The notes below the pieces were generated by a model. The model saw only the letters and a program-made list of their open reading frames with translations, was not told the origin of the DNA and did no database searches. From CAJCIY01 sp036379355 (GTDB lineage: Bacteria; Actinomycetota; Actinomycetes; Mycobacteriales; CAJCIY01): a DNA stretch of 52,702 nucleotides. A program made the translations under genes and the position numbers. Positions 25,401 to 33,640 of the stretch are shown in pieces. The stretch is from NCBI GenBank assembly GCA_036379355.1, contig DASVGV010000118.1:1-52702 (forward strand), given 5' to 3'. Position 1 is the first letter of the stretch. Each line of letters begins with the position of its first letter.

Positions 25401-25595
25401 GTGTACGCCTGCGTTTGCCACGCCGTCACCGAGGATCAGGTGCGCTCGTGCTCCGAGCAGGGCCTGCGGCACGTGGTGAGCACCACCCGAGCGGGCTCCG
25501 GCTGCGGGTCGTGCGTGGCCCGGCTGCGCGGGCTGTGCGCCGAGCAGGCCGCAGTCGCGGCGGGACGGCTCGAGGACGCCACCTCCGCGGCGTGA
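25401..25595 (+). CDS. bfd: bacterioferritin-associated ferredoxin (BFD-like [2Fe-2S] protein)
   Basis: A 64-residue protein with the four-cysteine pattern of Bfd: CxC at residues 4 and 6 (YACVCHAVTED) and CxxC in GSGCGSCVARL. Bfd delivers electrons to heme-bound bacterioferritin to release stored iron. GTG 25401 has GAGGGG upstream at 9 nt. The bfr gene follows 35 nt after its stop, on the same strand but with its own leaderless promoter. A candidate iron box lies upstream. Confidence 0.85.
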   Translation: MYACVCHAVTEDQVRSCSEQGLRHVVSTTRAGSGCGSCVARLRGLCAEQAAVAAGRLEDATSAA

Positions 25596-25598
25596 CAC

Positions 25599-25614
25599 GT
25601 TCCCCGCGGGGAAC
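25599..25614. promoter_or_regulatory. 16-bp perfect palindrome between bfd and bfr
   Basis: GTTCCCCGCGGGGAAC is a perfect palindrome placed 3 nt after the bfd stop and 4 nt before the bfr -10 box, overlapping where a -35 element would lie. It could be an operator for bfr or a short terminator for bfd. Confidence 0.5.
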
Positions 25615-25618
25615 GGGC

Positions 25619-25624
25619 TAAATT
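25619..25624 (+). promoter_or_regulatory. -10 element (TAAATT) of the leaderless bfr promoter
   Basis: TAAATT, 6 nt (GCCTTC), then the bfr ATG at 25631. It is an AT-rich island in GC-rich surroundings, with no Shine-Dalgarno sequence. Confidence 0.55.
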
Positions 25625-25630
25625 GCCTTC

Positions 25631-26128
25631 ATGGACGGATCCCCCGAGGTCATCGCGCTGCTGAACGAGCAGCTGACCGCCGAGCTCACCGCCATCAACC
25701 AGTACTTCCTGCACGCGAAGATGCAGGAGCACTGGGGCTTCGTCCGCCTCGCCGCATGGACCCGGCGCGAGTCCATCGAGGAGATGGAGCACGCCGAGTC
25801 GATCACCAACCGGATCCTCATGCTGGGCGGGCTCCCGAACTACCAGCGGCTGTCCCCGATCAACGTCGGCGAGACCGTGCCACAGCAGCTGCGGGCAGAC
25901 CTCACCCTGGAGTACGACGTGCTCCCCCGGCTGCGCTCGTCGGCGACGACCTGCCGTACCGGCGGCGACATCGTCTCCGCGCTGCTGTTCGAGTCGATCC
26001 TGCGGTCCGAGGAGGAGCACGTCGACCACCTCGAGACCGAGCTGCACCTGCTCGAGGCCCTCGGCGAGCCGCTCTACCTCGCCCAGCTGCGCGGCGACCC
26101 CGGCAGCGGGACCCCCGAACCCGCCTAG
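25631..26128 (+). CDS. bfr: bacterioferritin
   Basis: A 165-residue 24-mer iron-storage subunit. All six ferroxidase ligands are present at their standard positions: E18, E51, H54, E94, E127, H130; the heme-ligating Met52 is also present (EEMEHAE). It is therefore predicted to bind heme and to oxidise Fe2+ actively. The last ~12 residues (GSGTPEPA) form a short flexible tail. Its stop codon overlaps that of the ABC-F gene on the other strand in the tetranucleotide CTAG at 26125-26128. Confidence 0.96.
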   Translation: MDGSPEVIALLNEQLTAELTAINQYFLHAKMQEHWGFVRLAAWTRRESIEEMEHAESITNRILMLGGLPNYQRLSPINVGETVPQQLRADLTLEYDVLPRLRSSATTCRTGGDIVSALLFESILRSEEEHVDHLETELHLLEALGEPLYLAQLRGDPGSGTPEPA

Positions 26129-27765
26129 CCCGCCGTCCCGGCCCCCGGACGGAGCGGCAGCCGACGGCCCTCGTCCCACACCGGCTCCGGCGTCTCGCGT
26201 ACCGAGCCGTCCGCGGCGACGAGCAGGAACCGGTCGAGCGACCGCGCGAACCAGCGGTCGTGGGTGACGGCGAGGACGGTGCCCTCGTACGCCTCGAGCC
26301 CCTCCTGCAGCGCCTCGGCCGAGGCGAGGTCCAGGTTGTCGGTCGGCTCGTCGAGCAGCAGCAGGGTGACGCCGGACAGCTCCAGCAGCAGGACCTGGAA
26401 CCGGGCCTGCTGGCCGCCGGAGAGCACGTCGAACGGCTGGTCGGCGACGGCGTGCAGGGCGTAGCGACGCAGGGCGGCGATCGCCTTCCCGCGGTCGAGC
26501 CCGGCGCGCGGCCCGTCGCCGTGGTGCAGCACGTCCGCGAGGCTGCGGCCGGTGAGTTCGGGATGCTCGTGGGTCTGGGCGAACAGGCCGGGGACGACCC
26601 GCGCGCCCAGCCGCCAGCTACCGGTGTGCTCGACCGGCTGGCCCGCCAGCAGGCGCAGCAGGTGCGACTTGCCGCTGCCGTTGGCGCCGAGCAGGCCGAC
26701 CCGCTCGCCGTAGAAGACCTCAAGGTCGAACGGTTCGACCAGCCGCGGGATCGCGAGCCGCTCGCAGGTGATCGCGCGGACGCCGGTCCGGCCGCCGCGC
26801 AGGCGCATCGTCACCGGGTCGGACGTCGGCGGGGGCGGCGGGGGTCCGTCCGCCTCGAAGCGCTCGAGCCGGGTGACCATCGCGTGGTACCGGCTGGCCA
26901 TGTCCGGGCTCATCCGCGCCTGCTGGCGCAGCGTGAACACCAGCTGCCGGAGCCGCTCGTGCTCCTCGTCCCAGCGGCGCCGTAGCTCGTCCATCCGCGC
27001 GTGCCGCTCCGCCCGGGCCGCTGCCCAGGTGGCGAACCCTGCGCCGTGCACCCACGTGTCACGCCCCTCCAGGGTGACGACGCGGGTGGCGGTGCGCGCG
27101 AGCAGCTCGCGGTCGTGAGAGACGTACAGCACCGTCTTGCGGGTGGCGGCGAGCCGCTCCTCGAGCCAGGTCTTGCCGCGGACGTCGAGGTAGTTGTCCG
27201 GCTCGTCGAGCAGCAGCACCTCGTCGGGCCCGTCCAGCAGCGCCTCCAGGACCAGCCGCTTCTGCTCGCCACCGGACAGCTGACGTACGGGGCGGTGCTT
27301 CGCGATGTCGTACGGCTGGCCCAGTGCCTTGACGCAGGCCGTGTCGAATGCGACCTCCGCGTCGTAGCCGCCGGCGTCCGCGTAGTCCGCCAGCGCCTGC
27401 GCGTACCGCAGCTGCGTCGCCTCGTCGTCGGCGTCCATGAGCAGCAGCTCGACGGCGTCGATCTCGGCCGCGGCCGTGCGGACGGGTGGCGCGGACACCG
27501 ACAGCAGCAGGTCGCGGACGGTCGAGTGGTCGCGCAGGCTGCCGACGAACTGCCGCATCACCCCCACCCCGCCCTGCGCGGTCACCGACCCGGACTGCAC
27601 GGGCAGGTCGCCCGCGAGCAGCCGCAGCAGCGTCGTCTTGCCGCTGCCGTTGTCGCCGACCAGCGCCGTCACCGACCCGTCGGCGACCCGGAAGCTGACG
27701 TCGTCGAGCAGCACCCGCCCGTCGGGCAGGGCGTGGCTCAGGTGCCCGACCTCGAGGAACCCCAC
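26125..27765 (-). CDS. ABC-F family ATP-binding protein
   Basis: A 546-residue soluble protein with two ATPase domains and no membrane segments. Domain 1: GDNGSGKTT, LSGGEQKRL, VLLLDEPDNYLD. Domain 2: GANGSGKSH, LSGGQQARF, LLLLDEPTDNLD. The linker between them (about 255-335) is a charged helical hairpin, ending in a run of six prolines, as in P-site-tRNA-interacting ABC-F factors. Such proteins rescue or tune stalled ribosomes, and some protect against ribosome-targeting antibiotics; which applies cannot be read here. GTG 27765 begins the conserved sequence; a TAACAC box lies 7 nt upstream. Confidence 0.85.
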   Translation of the reverse strand: MGFLEVGHLSHALPDGRVLLDDVSFRVADGSVTALVGDNGSGKTTLLRLLAGDLPVQSGSVTAQGGVGVMRQFVGSLRDHSTVRDLLLSVSAPPVRTAAAEIDAVELLLMDADDEATQLRYAQALADYADAGGYDAEVAFDTACVKALGQPYDIAKHRPVRQLSGGEQKRLVLEALLDGPDEVLLLDEPDNYLDVRGKTWLEERLAATRKTVLYVSHDRELLARTATRVVTLEGRDTWVHGAGFATWAAARAERHARMDELRRRWDEEHERLRQLVFTLRQQARMSPDMASRYHAMVTRLERFEADGPPPPPPTSDPVTMRLRGGRTGVRAITCERLAIPRLVEPFDLEVFYGERVGLLGANGSGKSHLLRLLAGQPVEHTGSWRLGARVVPGLFAQTHEHPELTGRSLADVLHHGDGPRAGLDRGKAIAALRRYALHAVADQPFDVLSGGQQARFQVLLLELSGVTLLLLDEPTDNLDLASAEALQEGLEAYEGTVLAVTHDRWFARSLDRFLLVAADGSVRETPEPVWDEGRRLPLRPGAGTAG

Positions 27766-27814
27766 GGCGGGAGTGTTACCGCCAGCGGGCCTGCCGTCAG
27801 CCGGGTTACCGCTC

Positions 27815-29746
27815 TCAGCAGCGCAGGTCGGTGTCGAGCACGGCCGCGTCGGTCGACCCGTCCTGGACGAGTGACACGGTGCCGCCGGCGAACGGCGTGG
27901 TGCAGGACGCAACGAGCTGTGCAGGGGTCAGCCCCGCTTGCGCGTACCACTCGGGCAGCGACGAGAAGCCGGGCTGGCTCCCGACCAGTGCCGACCACGA
28001 GGCGGCGTTGGAGTAGAGGCCGACGCTGGTCGCGCCAGACTGGGTCAGGTAGGCGATCGCGCCCTCGATGACGAGCGCGTTCTGCGACGCGCTCTGGCTC
28101 TGTCCGGTCTCGTTCACGAAGTTCGTTCCGGTCCCGCCGGGCTCGATGTCGAGCCACCAGGGCACCGCGGCCGAGCCCGTGGGATCCACGTCGTTGGTCA
28201 CGGCGTCCTCGGCCTGGTCCCAGCCGTAGTCGTACGCGCAGCCAGGGTCGGCGTCGTACGCCGTGGCCTGCCCGCCGGCACACGGCTGCGGCGCGTCGGG
28301 GAACGGCGTCGTGTAGTGCTGGCTGGCCGCGCCCTTGTCGGCGAGCGGCAGGTAGAACTCCTCGTCGCCGGCCGTGCGCGCCCAGGCCTCCTCGGCCGCG
28401 AGGCACGGGTTCGGGCCGCTGAACGCCAGGCCTCCGGCCGTGGGGTTGATGATGCCGAACGCCGCCGCGGTGGGCAGGGTCGTAGCCGTCGAAGACCCGC
28501 TGTCGCACTGGTACTCGGACACGTCGTACCCGGCCGGGCGGGCACTGAAGTATCCGGCGAGGTCGACCAGGTCGGTGACCGTGCCCTGGAGGTTGTGCAG
28601 GCGTACGTCACCGGACGGGGCCACTGCGACGGCCACCAGGTTCGGCGTGTCCCGGCCCTGGTCGACGTTGACATTGCTGACGTTGGGCACGGCCGACCCC
28701 GAGGACGGCGTCGGGTAGGCCCGCTCCACGGTGGACGTGGTCGCCCCGGCAGCGGTGAGGGTGAACAGGGCGGCCGCCGGGACCGAGCCGCCGCCGTCGA
28801 CGGTGATGTCCGCGGTCTGCTGCGGTCCGAGCACCGTGGTGATGCGCGGCTGGTCGGACGTGCTGAACAGTGCACCCGTGGCCGTCGGCGAGTACCAGCC
28901 CTCGATGTCGGCGACCAGCCGTACCGTCCCGGCGTTGTTGTAGATCGTCAGTCCCTGCGGGCTGATGCGCACGGTGGCGAGCGCGGCGCGGGTGTCGCCC
29001 GGGGAGACGTTCAGCACCGAGGTCGTCGGGCGGGCGGTGTCCGCGGGGTAGGCGGACACGAACGTCGGGGCCGCTCCGCCCACCTCGGTGAGGTTGACGC
29101 TGACGGCGTCCGCGTTGGCCGGCACGTGCATCGTGGCGGGCGTGAGGGTCAGTGCCTCGCCGGGGCCGACCGACGTCGCCGTCGTCCCGATGCCGTACCC
29201 GGTGTCGAGCACACGGATCGGGCTCATCGGGACGTACACATCGGTGGCGGCCGCGTCGGTGGCGCTGTACCACCCGGCCACGTCGACGATCAGCCGGGCC
29301 GTTCCGGCGTGCACGTACAGGTCGACGACGCGAGTGCTGTCGAGCGCCACCGTCACGAGGTCGGCGGCATCCTCGCCGGGCAGCAGGTTGAGGTTGGACG
29401 CAAGCGGCCGCGGGGAGCCGTCGGGATAGGCGGTGACGTATGTGTCGGCGGTCGCCGCCGAGCCGGTGAGCGTGGCCACGACCGCGCACGCACCGGACGG
29501 GACGAGCGCGGACACGTCGACCGCCACGGGGGTCTGACCGACGCGGGCGTCGCCCGGGTCGTCGGAGTCGTAGACCCGGGTCGGCGCGAGCGGATGGAAG
29601 CGAGCGCCGGTGCAGCCGGGGGCGGTCGCGGCGCGGGCGGCTCTCGGTGCAGCCACGGGAGCCAGCAGCAGCGTGCCGAGCGCCAGCGCGAGCACGACGC
29701 TGAGCGCGCGACCGCGCCCGGCGCAGGGCCGACGACGGTGTGACAT
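27815..29746 (-). CDS. secreted protein with three beta-type repeats and a GH25-like C-terminal domain
   Basis: A 643-residue exported protein. Residues 1-40 are a signal peptide (Arg-rich start, then VVLALALGTLLLAPVAA, cut near ARA-AT). Three related domains follow, ending VDVAGWYS (161), ADIEGWYS (286) and VDLAGYFS (401), each with TAYP/SAYP/RAYP and an N-x-N turn. The C-terminal part (406-643) starts GYDVSEYQ and has the WLDIEP pair (Asp533, Glu535) and VGLYSN, the layout of glycoside hydrolase family 25-type barrels. A cell-wall or glycan hydrolase is likely; the exact family is unsure. A TAGGGT box 7 nt before the ATG marks a leaderless start. Confidence 0.75.
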   Translation of the reverse strand: MSHRRRPCAGRGRALSVVLALALGTLLLAPVAAPRAARAATAPGCTGARFHPLAPTRVYDSDDPGDARVGQTPVAVDVSALVPSGACAVVATLTGSAATADTYVTAYPDGSPRPLASNLNLLPGEDAADLVTVALDSTRVVDLYVHAGTARLIVDVAGWYSATDAAATDVYVPMSPIRVLDTGYGIGTTATSVGPGEALTLTPATMHVPANADAVSVNLTEVGGAAPTFVSAYPADTARPTTSVLNVSPGDTRAALATVRISPQGLTIYNNAGTVRLVADIEGWYSPTATGALFSTSDQPRITTVLGPQQTADITVDGGGSVPAAALFTLTAAGATTSTVERAYPTPSSGSAVPNVSNVNVDQGRDTPNLVAVAVAPSGDVRLHNLQGTVTDLVDLAGYFSARPAGYDVSEYQCDSGSSTATTLPTAAAFGIINPTAGGLAFSGPNPCLAAEEAWARTAGDEEFYLPLADKGAASQHYTTPFPDAPQPCAGGQATAYDADPGCAYDYGWDQAEDAVTNDVDPTGSAAVPWWLDIEPGGTGTNFVNETGQSQSASQNALVIEGAIAYLTQSGATSVGLYSNAASWSALVGSQPGFSSLPEWYAQAGLTPAQLVASCTTPFAGGTVSLVQDGSTDAAVLDTDLRC

Positions 29747-29753
29747 GCGGCGC

Positions 29754-29759
29754 ACCCTA
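29754..29759 (-). promoter_or_regulatory. -10 element (TAGGGT) of a leaderless promoter
   Basis: TAGGGT, 7 nt (GCGCCGC), then the ATG of the secreted protein. The box overlaps the stop codon of truA. Confidence 0.48.
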
Positions 29760-30572
29760 CGGCCGGCCCGGCCCACTCGGGTACGCGTCGCGCCGGGCCC
29801 GGGTCGTCGCGGCCCGCACCGTGAGCTCCTCGGCATCGGGGTAGCGGACCTCGACCAGCGTGAGCCCGTGCGCCGGGGCGACGGCGATGTCGCTGCTGCG
29901 CTCCGCGGCGTCCAGCAGCGACGCCGGCCACGAGAGCGGGCGGCGACCCTCACCGACCGCCAGGAGAGCGCCGACGAGGCTGCGCACCATCGCCTGGCAG
30001 AACGCGTCCGCCCGGACCGTCGCGACGAGGACGCCCACGTCGTCGCGACGCCACGTGAACTCCTGCAGGTCGCGGATCGTCGTCGCGCCTTCGCGCCGCC
30101 GGCAGAAGGCGGCGAAGTCGTGCAGCCCGACGAGCGGCGCCGCGGCCGCGGCCAACGCGTCGTCGTCGAGGGGGCGCGGCCAGGCCAGGGTGTCTCGGCG
30201 GCGCACCGGGTCGGGTACGCGGTCGGTGACGCGGTAGGCGTACCGGCGCGAGAGCGCACCGAACCGGGCGTCGAAGCCGGGAGGTGCGTGGTGGACGCCG
30301 AGCGCCCGGACGTCCGACGGCAGGATCCCGTTCATCGCGCGGGCGGTGACGGCCTCGGGCCGGGTGACGTCGGCATGAGCCACCTGGCCGGTGGCGTGCA
30401 CGCCGGCATCGGTGCGGCCTGCCACGACGAGCCGGACCGGGTGAGCGGTGAGGGTCTCCAGGGCCGACCGCACCAGTCCGGCAACGGTGCGACGGCCCGG
30501 CTGCTCGGCCCAGCCGGAGAACTCGCTGCCGTCGTAGGCGAGGTCCAGCCGAAGCCGGCTCACCTCGCCCAT
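29757..30572 (-). CDS. truA: tRNA pseudouridine synthase A
   Basis: It isomerises U38-U40 in the anticodon arm. The 271-residue protein has LAYDGSEFSGWAEQPGRRTV at the start, the catalytic Asp in AGRTDAGVHATGQVAH, and the FCQAMVRSLVGALLAVGEGRR block. It starts 3 nt after rplQ, a linkage conserved in many bacteria, so it probably reads out from the alpha operon. Confidence 0.95.
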   Translation of the reverse strand: MGEVSRLRLDLAYDGSEFSGWAEQPGRRTVAGLVRSALETLTAHPVRLVVAGRTDAGVHATGQVAHADVTRPEAVTARAMNGILPSDVRALGVHHAPPGFDARFGALSRRYAYRVTDRVPDPVRRRDTLAWPRPLDDDALAAAAAPLVGLHDFAAFCRRREGATTIRDLQEFTWRRDDVGVLVATVRADAFCQAMVRSLVGALLAVGEGRRPLSWPASLLDAAERSSDIAVAPAHGLTLVEVRYPDAEELTVRAATTRARRDAYPSGPGRP

Positions 30573-30575
30573 CGT

Positions 30576-31346
30576 CTACTCGGCCGGCTTCTCGTCCTCG
30601 CCGGGCTCATCCGCGGCCGCGGTCTCGGCAGCGGGCGCTTCGGCGACCGGCTCCCCGGCGACCGGCTCCTCGGCGACCGGCTCCTCGGCGACCGATTCCT
30701 CGGCGACCGGCTCGCCGGCGGCGGGCTCGTCCCCGACTGCCGGCGCGGCGACCGCCTCCGCGTCGTCGGTCGTCGTGGTCTCGAGCACGGCCTCGGCCGC
30801 ATCCGGCGTGGCCGGCTCCCCGGCTGCGACGGCCTCGTCCGCGGCGCGCTCGGCTACGGCCGCCGCCGTCTCGCTCTCGCCGGCCAGCGCCTCGGCCGCC
30901 TCCGCCGTCGAGCCGGTCACGGCCGTGCGCTCGGTGTACGTACCGCGCCGGGCGCGCTCCGCCTCATTCACCGCCTGCTCGCCGAACGTCTGCGCCTCGA
31001 CCAGCTCGATCACCGCCATCGGGGCGTTGTCGCCCTTGCGCGGGCCGATCTTGGTGATTCTCGTGTAGCCGCCGGGCCGCGTGGCGTACCGCGGGCCGAT
31101 CTCCGCGAACAGCGTGTGGACCACGCTCTTGTCGCGGACGGTCTGCAGCACCTGCCGGCGCGCGTGCAGGTCACCCCGCTTGGCGAAGGTGATCAGCTTC
31201 TCGGCCACCGGGCGCAGTCTCTTCGCCTTGGCCGTCGTGGTGGTGATCCGCCCGTGCTCGAACAGCTGGGTCGCGAGGTTCGAGAGGATCAGCCGCTCGT
31301 GCGCGGGGCTGCCCCCGAGGCGGGCGCCCTTGGTCGGCGTCGGCAT
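30576..31346 (-). CDS. rplQ: 50S ribosomal protein L17 with long acidic tail
   Basis: The first ~118 residues are a normal bL17 (HERLILSNLATQLFEHGRI, RYATRPGGYTRITKIGPRKGDNAPMAVIEL). A tail of ~135 residues follows, rich in Ala, Glu, Pro and Val, ending in repeated pentapeptides of the form EEPVA. Total 256 residues against ~127 in E. coli. The tail should be disordered and solvent-exposed near the exit side of the ribosome. It lies between rpoA and truA. Confidence 0.95.
   Translation of the reverse strand: MPTPTKGARLGGSPAHERLILSNLATQLFEHGRITTTTAKAKRLRPVAEKLITFAKRGDLHARRQVLQTVRDKSVVHTLFAEIGPRYATRPGGYTRITKIGPRKGDNAPMAVIELVEAQTFGEQAVNEAERARRGTYTERTAVTGSTAEAAEALAGESETAAAVAERAADEAVAAGEPATPDAAEAVLETTTTDDAEAVAAPAVGDEPAAGEPVAEESVAEEPVAEEPVAGEPVAEAPAAETAAADEPGEDEKPAE
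30642..30716. repeat. five tandem 15-bp repeats inside rplQ
   Basis: Five consecutive 15-bp units beginning GGCGACCG (30642, 30657, 30672, 30687, 30702) differ at one to three positions and encode five copies of a pentapeptide of the (G/E)E(P/S)VA type in the L17 tail. Being in frame, expansion or loss would lengthen or shorten the tail without a frameshift. Confidence 0.85.
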
Positions 31347-31430
31347 GTCGTCGTACTCCTGGTCGTCGGGTGGAACGTGGGTCGTGCCACGGGGGCCGGG
31401 GACGGGCTCCTGGCCCGCCCCCGGACTCCG

Positions 31431-32504
31431 TCAGAGCTGCTCGTCCTCCTGGAACGACGTGTCGTCGTCGCTGAACGACACGCCACTCGCGCTGTAGTTG
31501 CCCTCGCCGTACTCGTCGGCGTAGTCGGGGCTGTAGCTGCCGGCCGCCTGGCTCGGGTCGAAGCCCGGCGGGCTGTCCTTCAGCGCGAGGCCCATCTGCG
31601 CCAGCTTCAGCTTCACCTCGTCGATCGACTTGGAGCCGAAGTTGCGGATGTCGAGCAGGTCCGCCTCGCTGCGGCCGACCAGCTCGCCGACCAGGTGGAT
31701 CCCCTCACGCTTGAGGCAGTTGTACGAACGGACCGTGAGGTCCATCTCCTCGATCGGCAGGGCCAGGTCGGCGGCGAGCTGCGCGTCGATCGGGGACGGG
31801 CCGATGTCCACGCCCTCGGCCTCGGCGTTGAGCTCCTGCGCCAGGCCGAACAGCCCGACCAGGGTCTTGCCGGCGGACGCCATCGCGTCGCGCGGCGTGA
31901 TCGACGGCTTGGTCTCGACGTCGACGACGAGCCGGTCGAAGTCGGTGCGCTGCTCGACGCGGGTGGCCTCCACCTTGTACGTGACCTTCAGCACCGGCGA
32001 GTAGATCGAGTCGACGGGGATCCGGCCGATCTCCTGACCGATCTGCTTGTTCTGGACGGCGGAGACGTACCCGCGGCCGCGCTCGACGGTGAACTCGATC
32101 TCGATCTTGCCCTTGCCGTTCAGGGTCGCAATCGACAGGTCGGGGTTGTGCACCTCGACGCCGGCGGGCGGCGCGATGTCGCCGGCGGTGACGGCCCCGG
32201 GACCCTGCTTGCGCAGGTACATGACCGTCGGCTCGTCGTTCTCGCTCGAGACGACCAGCTCCTTCAGGTTCAAGATCAGGTCGGTGACGTCCTCCTTCAC
32301 GCCCGGGACGGTCGTGAACTCGTGCAGCACACCGTCGATGCGGATGCTGGTGACGGCGGCGCCGGGGATGGACGACAGGAGGGTGCGGCGCAGGGAGTTG
32401 CCGAGGGTGTAGCCGAAGCCCGGCTCGAGCGGCTCGATGACGAACCGCGAACGGTGGTCGTCGACCGGCTCCTCGGTGAGCGTGGGGCGCTGTGCGATGA
32501 GCAA
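31431..32504 (-). CDS. rpoA: DNA-directed RNA polymerase subunit alpha
   Basis: A 357-residue alpha subunit. The N-terminal dimerisation domain has FVIEPLEPGFGYTLGNSLRRTLLSSIPGAA. The C-terminal domain has the UP-element and activator-binding region (REGIHLVGELVGRSEADLLDIRNFGSKSIDEVKLKLAQMGLALK). The last ~40 residues form an acidic Ser/Asp/Tyr tail common in actinobacteria. It lies between rpsD and rplQ, the standard alpha-operon order. Confidence 0.97.
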   Translation of the reverse strand: MLIAQRPTLTEEPVDDHRSRFVIEPLEPGFGYTLGNSLRRTLLSSIPGAAVTSIRIDGVLHEFTTVPGVKEDVTDLILNLKELVVSSENDEPTVMYLRKQGPGAVTAGDIAPPAGVEVHNPDLSIATLNGKGKIEIEFTVERGRGYVSAVQNKQIGQEIGRIPVDSIYSPVLKVTYKVEATRVEQRTDFDRLVVDVETKPSITPRDAMASAGKTLVGLFGLAQELNAEAEGVDIGPSPIDAQLAADLALPIEEMDLTVRSYNCLKREGIHLVGELVGRSEADLLDIRNFGSKSIDEVKLKLAQMGLALKDSPPGFDPSQAAGSYSPDYADEYGEGNYSASGVSFSDDDTSFQEDEQL

Positions 32505-32580
32505 GGTGGTGCCTTTCGGTGTCGTGGGCGACCGCTATATGACGCCCGGACGGGACGGCCGATCGCAGACCGGCCAGGCC

Positions 32581-33207
32581 TTACTTGGAGTAGAACTCGA
32601 CGATCAGCTGCTCCTGGACCAGCGTGTCGATCGCGCCGCGCTCCGGCAGCGAGTGCACGAGCGCGCGCATCTGGTTGGGGAGCACCTCGATCCACGCCGG
32701 CGAAGTCCGGTCGCCGTGCAGCTCCCGCGCGATGACGAACGGGGTGAGGTCGCGCGACTTCTCGCGGATCTCGACGATGTCGTGCTCGGACACGCGGTAG
32801 GAGGGGATGTCCACCTTCTTGCCGTTCACGGTCACGTGCCCGTGGCGGACGACCTGCCGGGCGGCGTCCCGGCTCGGCGCGAACTGCGCGCGGTACACGA
32901 CGTTGTCCAGGCGGGACTCGAGGATCCGCAGCATGTTCTCGCCGGTCTTGCCGGCCTGCCGGTTGGCCTCGTCGTAGTAGCTGCGGAACTGCTTCTCGAG
33001 CACGCCGTAGATGCGGGCCGCCTTCTGCTTCTCCCGCAGCTGCAACTGGTACTCGCTGTCCTTGGTGCGACCGCGACCGTGCTCACCCGGTGGGTACGGG
33101 CGGATCTCGATCGGGCACTTCGAGGACGCGCACTTGCTGCCCTTGAGGAACAGCTTGGTCTTCTCTCGGCGGCACCGCTTGCAGTCCGCCCCGGTGTATC
33201 GAGCCAT
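32581..33207 (-). CDS. rpsD: 30S ribosomal protein S4 (zinc-binding form)
   Basis: A 208-residue uS4 with the N-terminal zinc site C9-x2-C12, C26-x4-C31, the S4 RNA-binding domain (RLDNVVYRAQFAPSRDAARQVVRHGHVTVNG) and the terminal IVEFYSK. S4 nucleates 16S assembly and in other bacteria represses the alpha operon. All four Cys are present, so this is the C+ paralogue. Confidence 0.96.
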   Translation of the reverse strand: MARYTGADCKRCRREKTKLFLKGSKCASSKCPIEIRPYPPGEHGRGRTKDSEYQLQLREKQKAARIYGVLEKQFRSYYDEANRQAGKTGENMLRILESRLDNVVYRAQFAPSRDAARQVVRHGHVTVNGKKVDIPSYRVSEHDIVEIREKSRDLTPFVIARELHGDRTSPAWIEVLPNQMRALVHSLPERGAIDTLVQEQLIVEFYSK

Positions 33208-33235
33208 CTCTCTCTTCCTGGTGTACGAGGGGCGG

Positions 33236-33640
33236 TCAGACGCGGCGGCGCTTGGGCGGCCGGCAACCGTTGTGTGGGCTGGGGGTCACGTCGCTGATCA
33301 CGCCGACCTCGAGGCCGGCCGCCTGCAGCGAGCGGATCGCCGTCTCGCGGCCCGAACCGGGGCCCTTCACGAAGACGTCGACCTTGCGCATGCCGTGCTC
33401 CTGAGCCTTGCGGGCCGCCGACTCGGCGGCCATCTGGGCGGCGAACGGCGTGGACTTGCGCGACCCCTTGAAACCGACGTGGCCGGCGGAGGCCCAACTG
33501 ATGACCGCGCCGTTCGGGTCGGTGATGGACACGATCGTGTTGTTGAACGTCGACTTGATGTGCGCGTGGCCGTGCGCGACGTTCTTCTTCTCGCGGCGGC
33601 GGACCTTCTTGGCGCCGGTGGTGCGGCTCTTGGGGGGCAT
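33236..33640 (-). CDS. rpsK: 30S ribosomal protein S11
   Basis: A 134-residue uS11 with HIKSTFNNTIVSITDPNGAVISWASAGHVGFKGSRKSTPFAAQ and the C-terminal SDVTPSPHNGCRPPKRRRV. The start overlaps the rpsM stop by 1 nt. It is a platform protein contacting the mRNA exit region. Confidence 0.96.
   Translation of the reverse strand: MPPKSRTTGAKKVRRREKKNVAHGHAHIKSTFNNTIVSITDPNGAVISWASAGHVGFKGSRKSTPFAAQMAAESAARKAQEHGMRKVDVFVKGPGSGRETAIRSLQAAGLEVGVISDVTPSPHNGCRPPKRRRV

Noticed and set aside
29610..32735. A 1041-codon plus-strand open frame across truA, rplQ and rpoA
   Set aside because: Same reason: antisense to three certain genes, with repetitive Arg/Gly/Leu/Asp composition.
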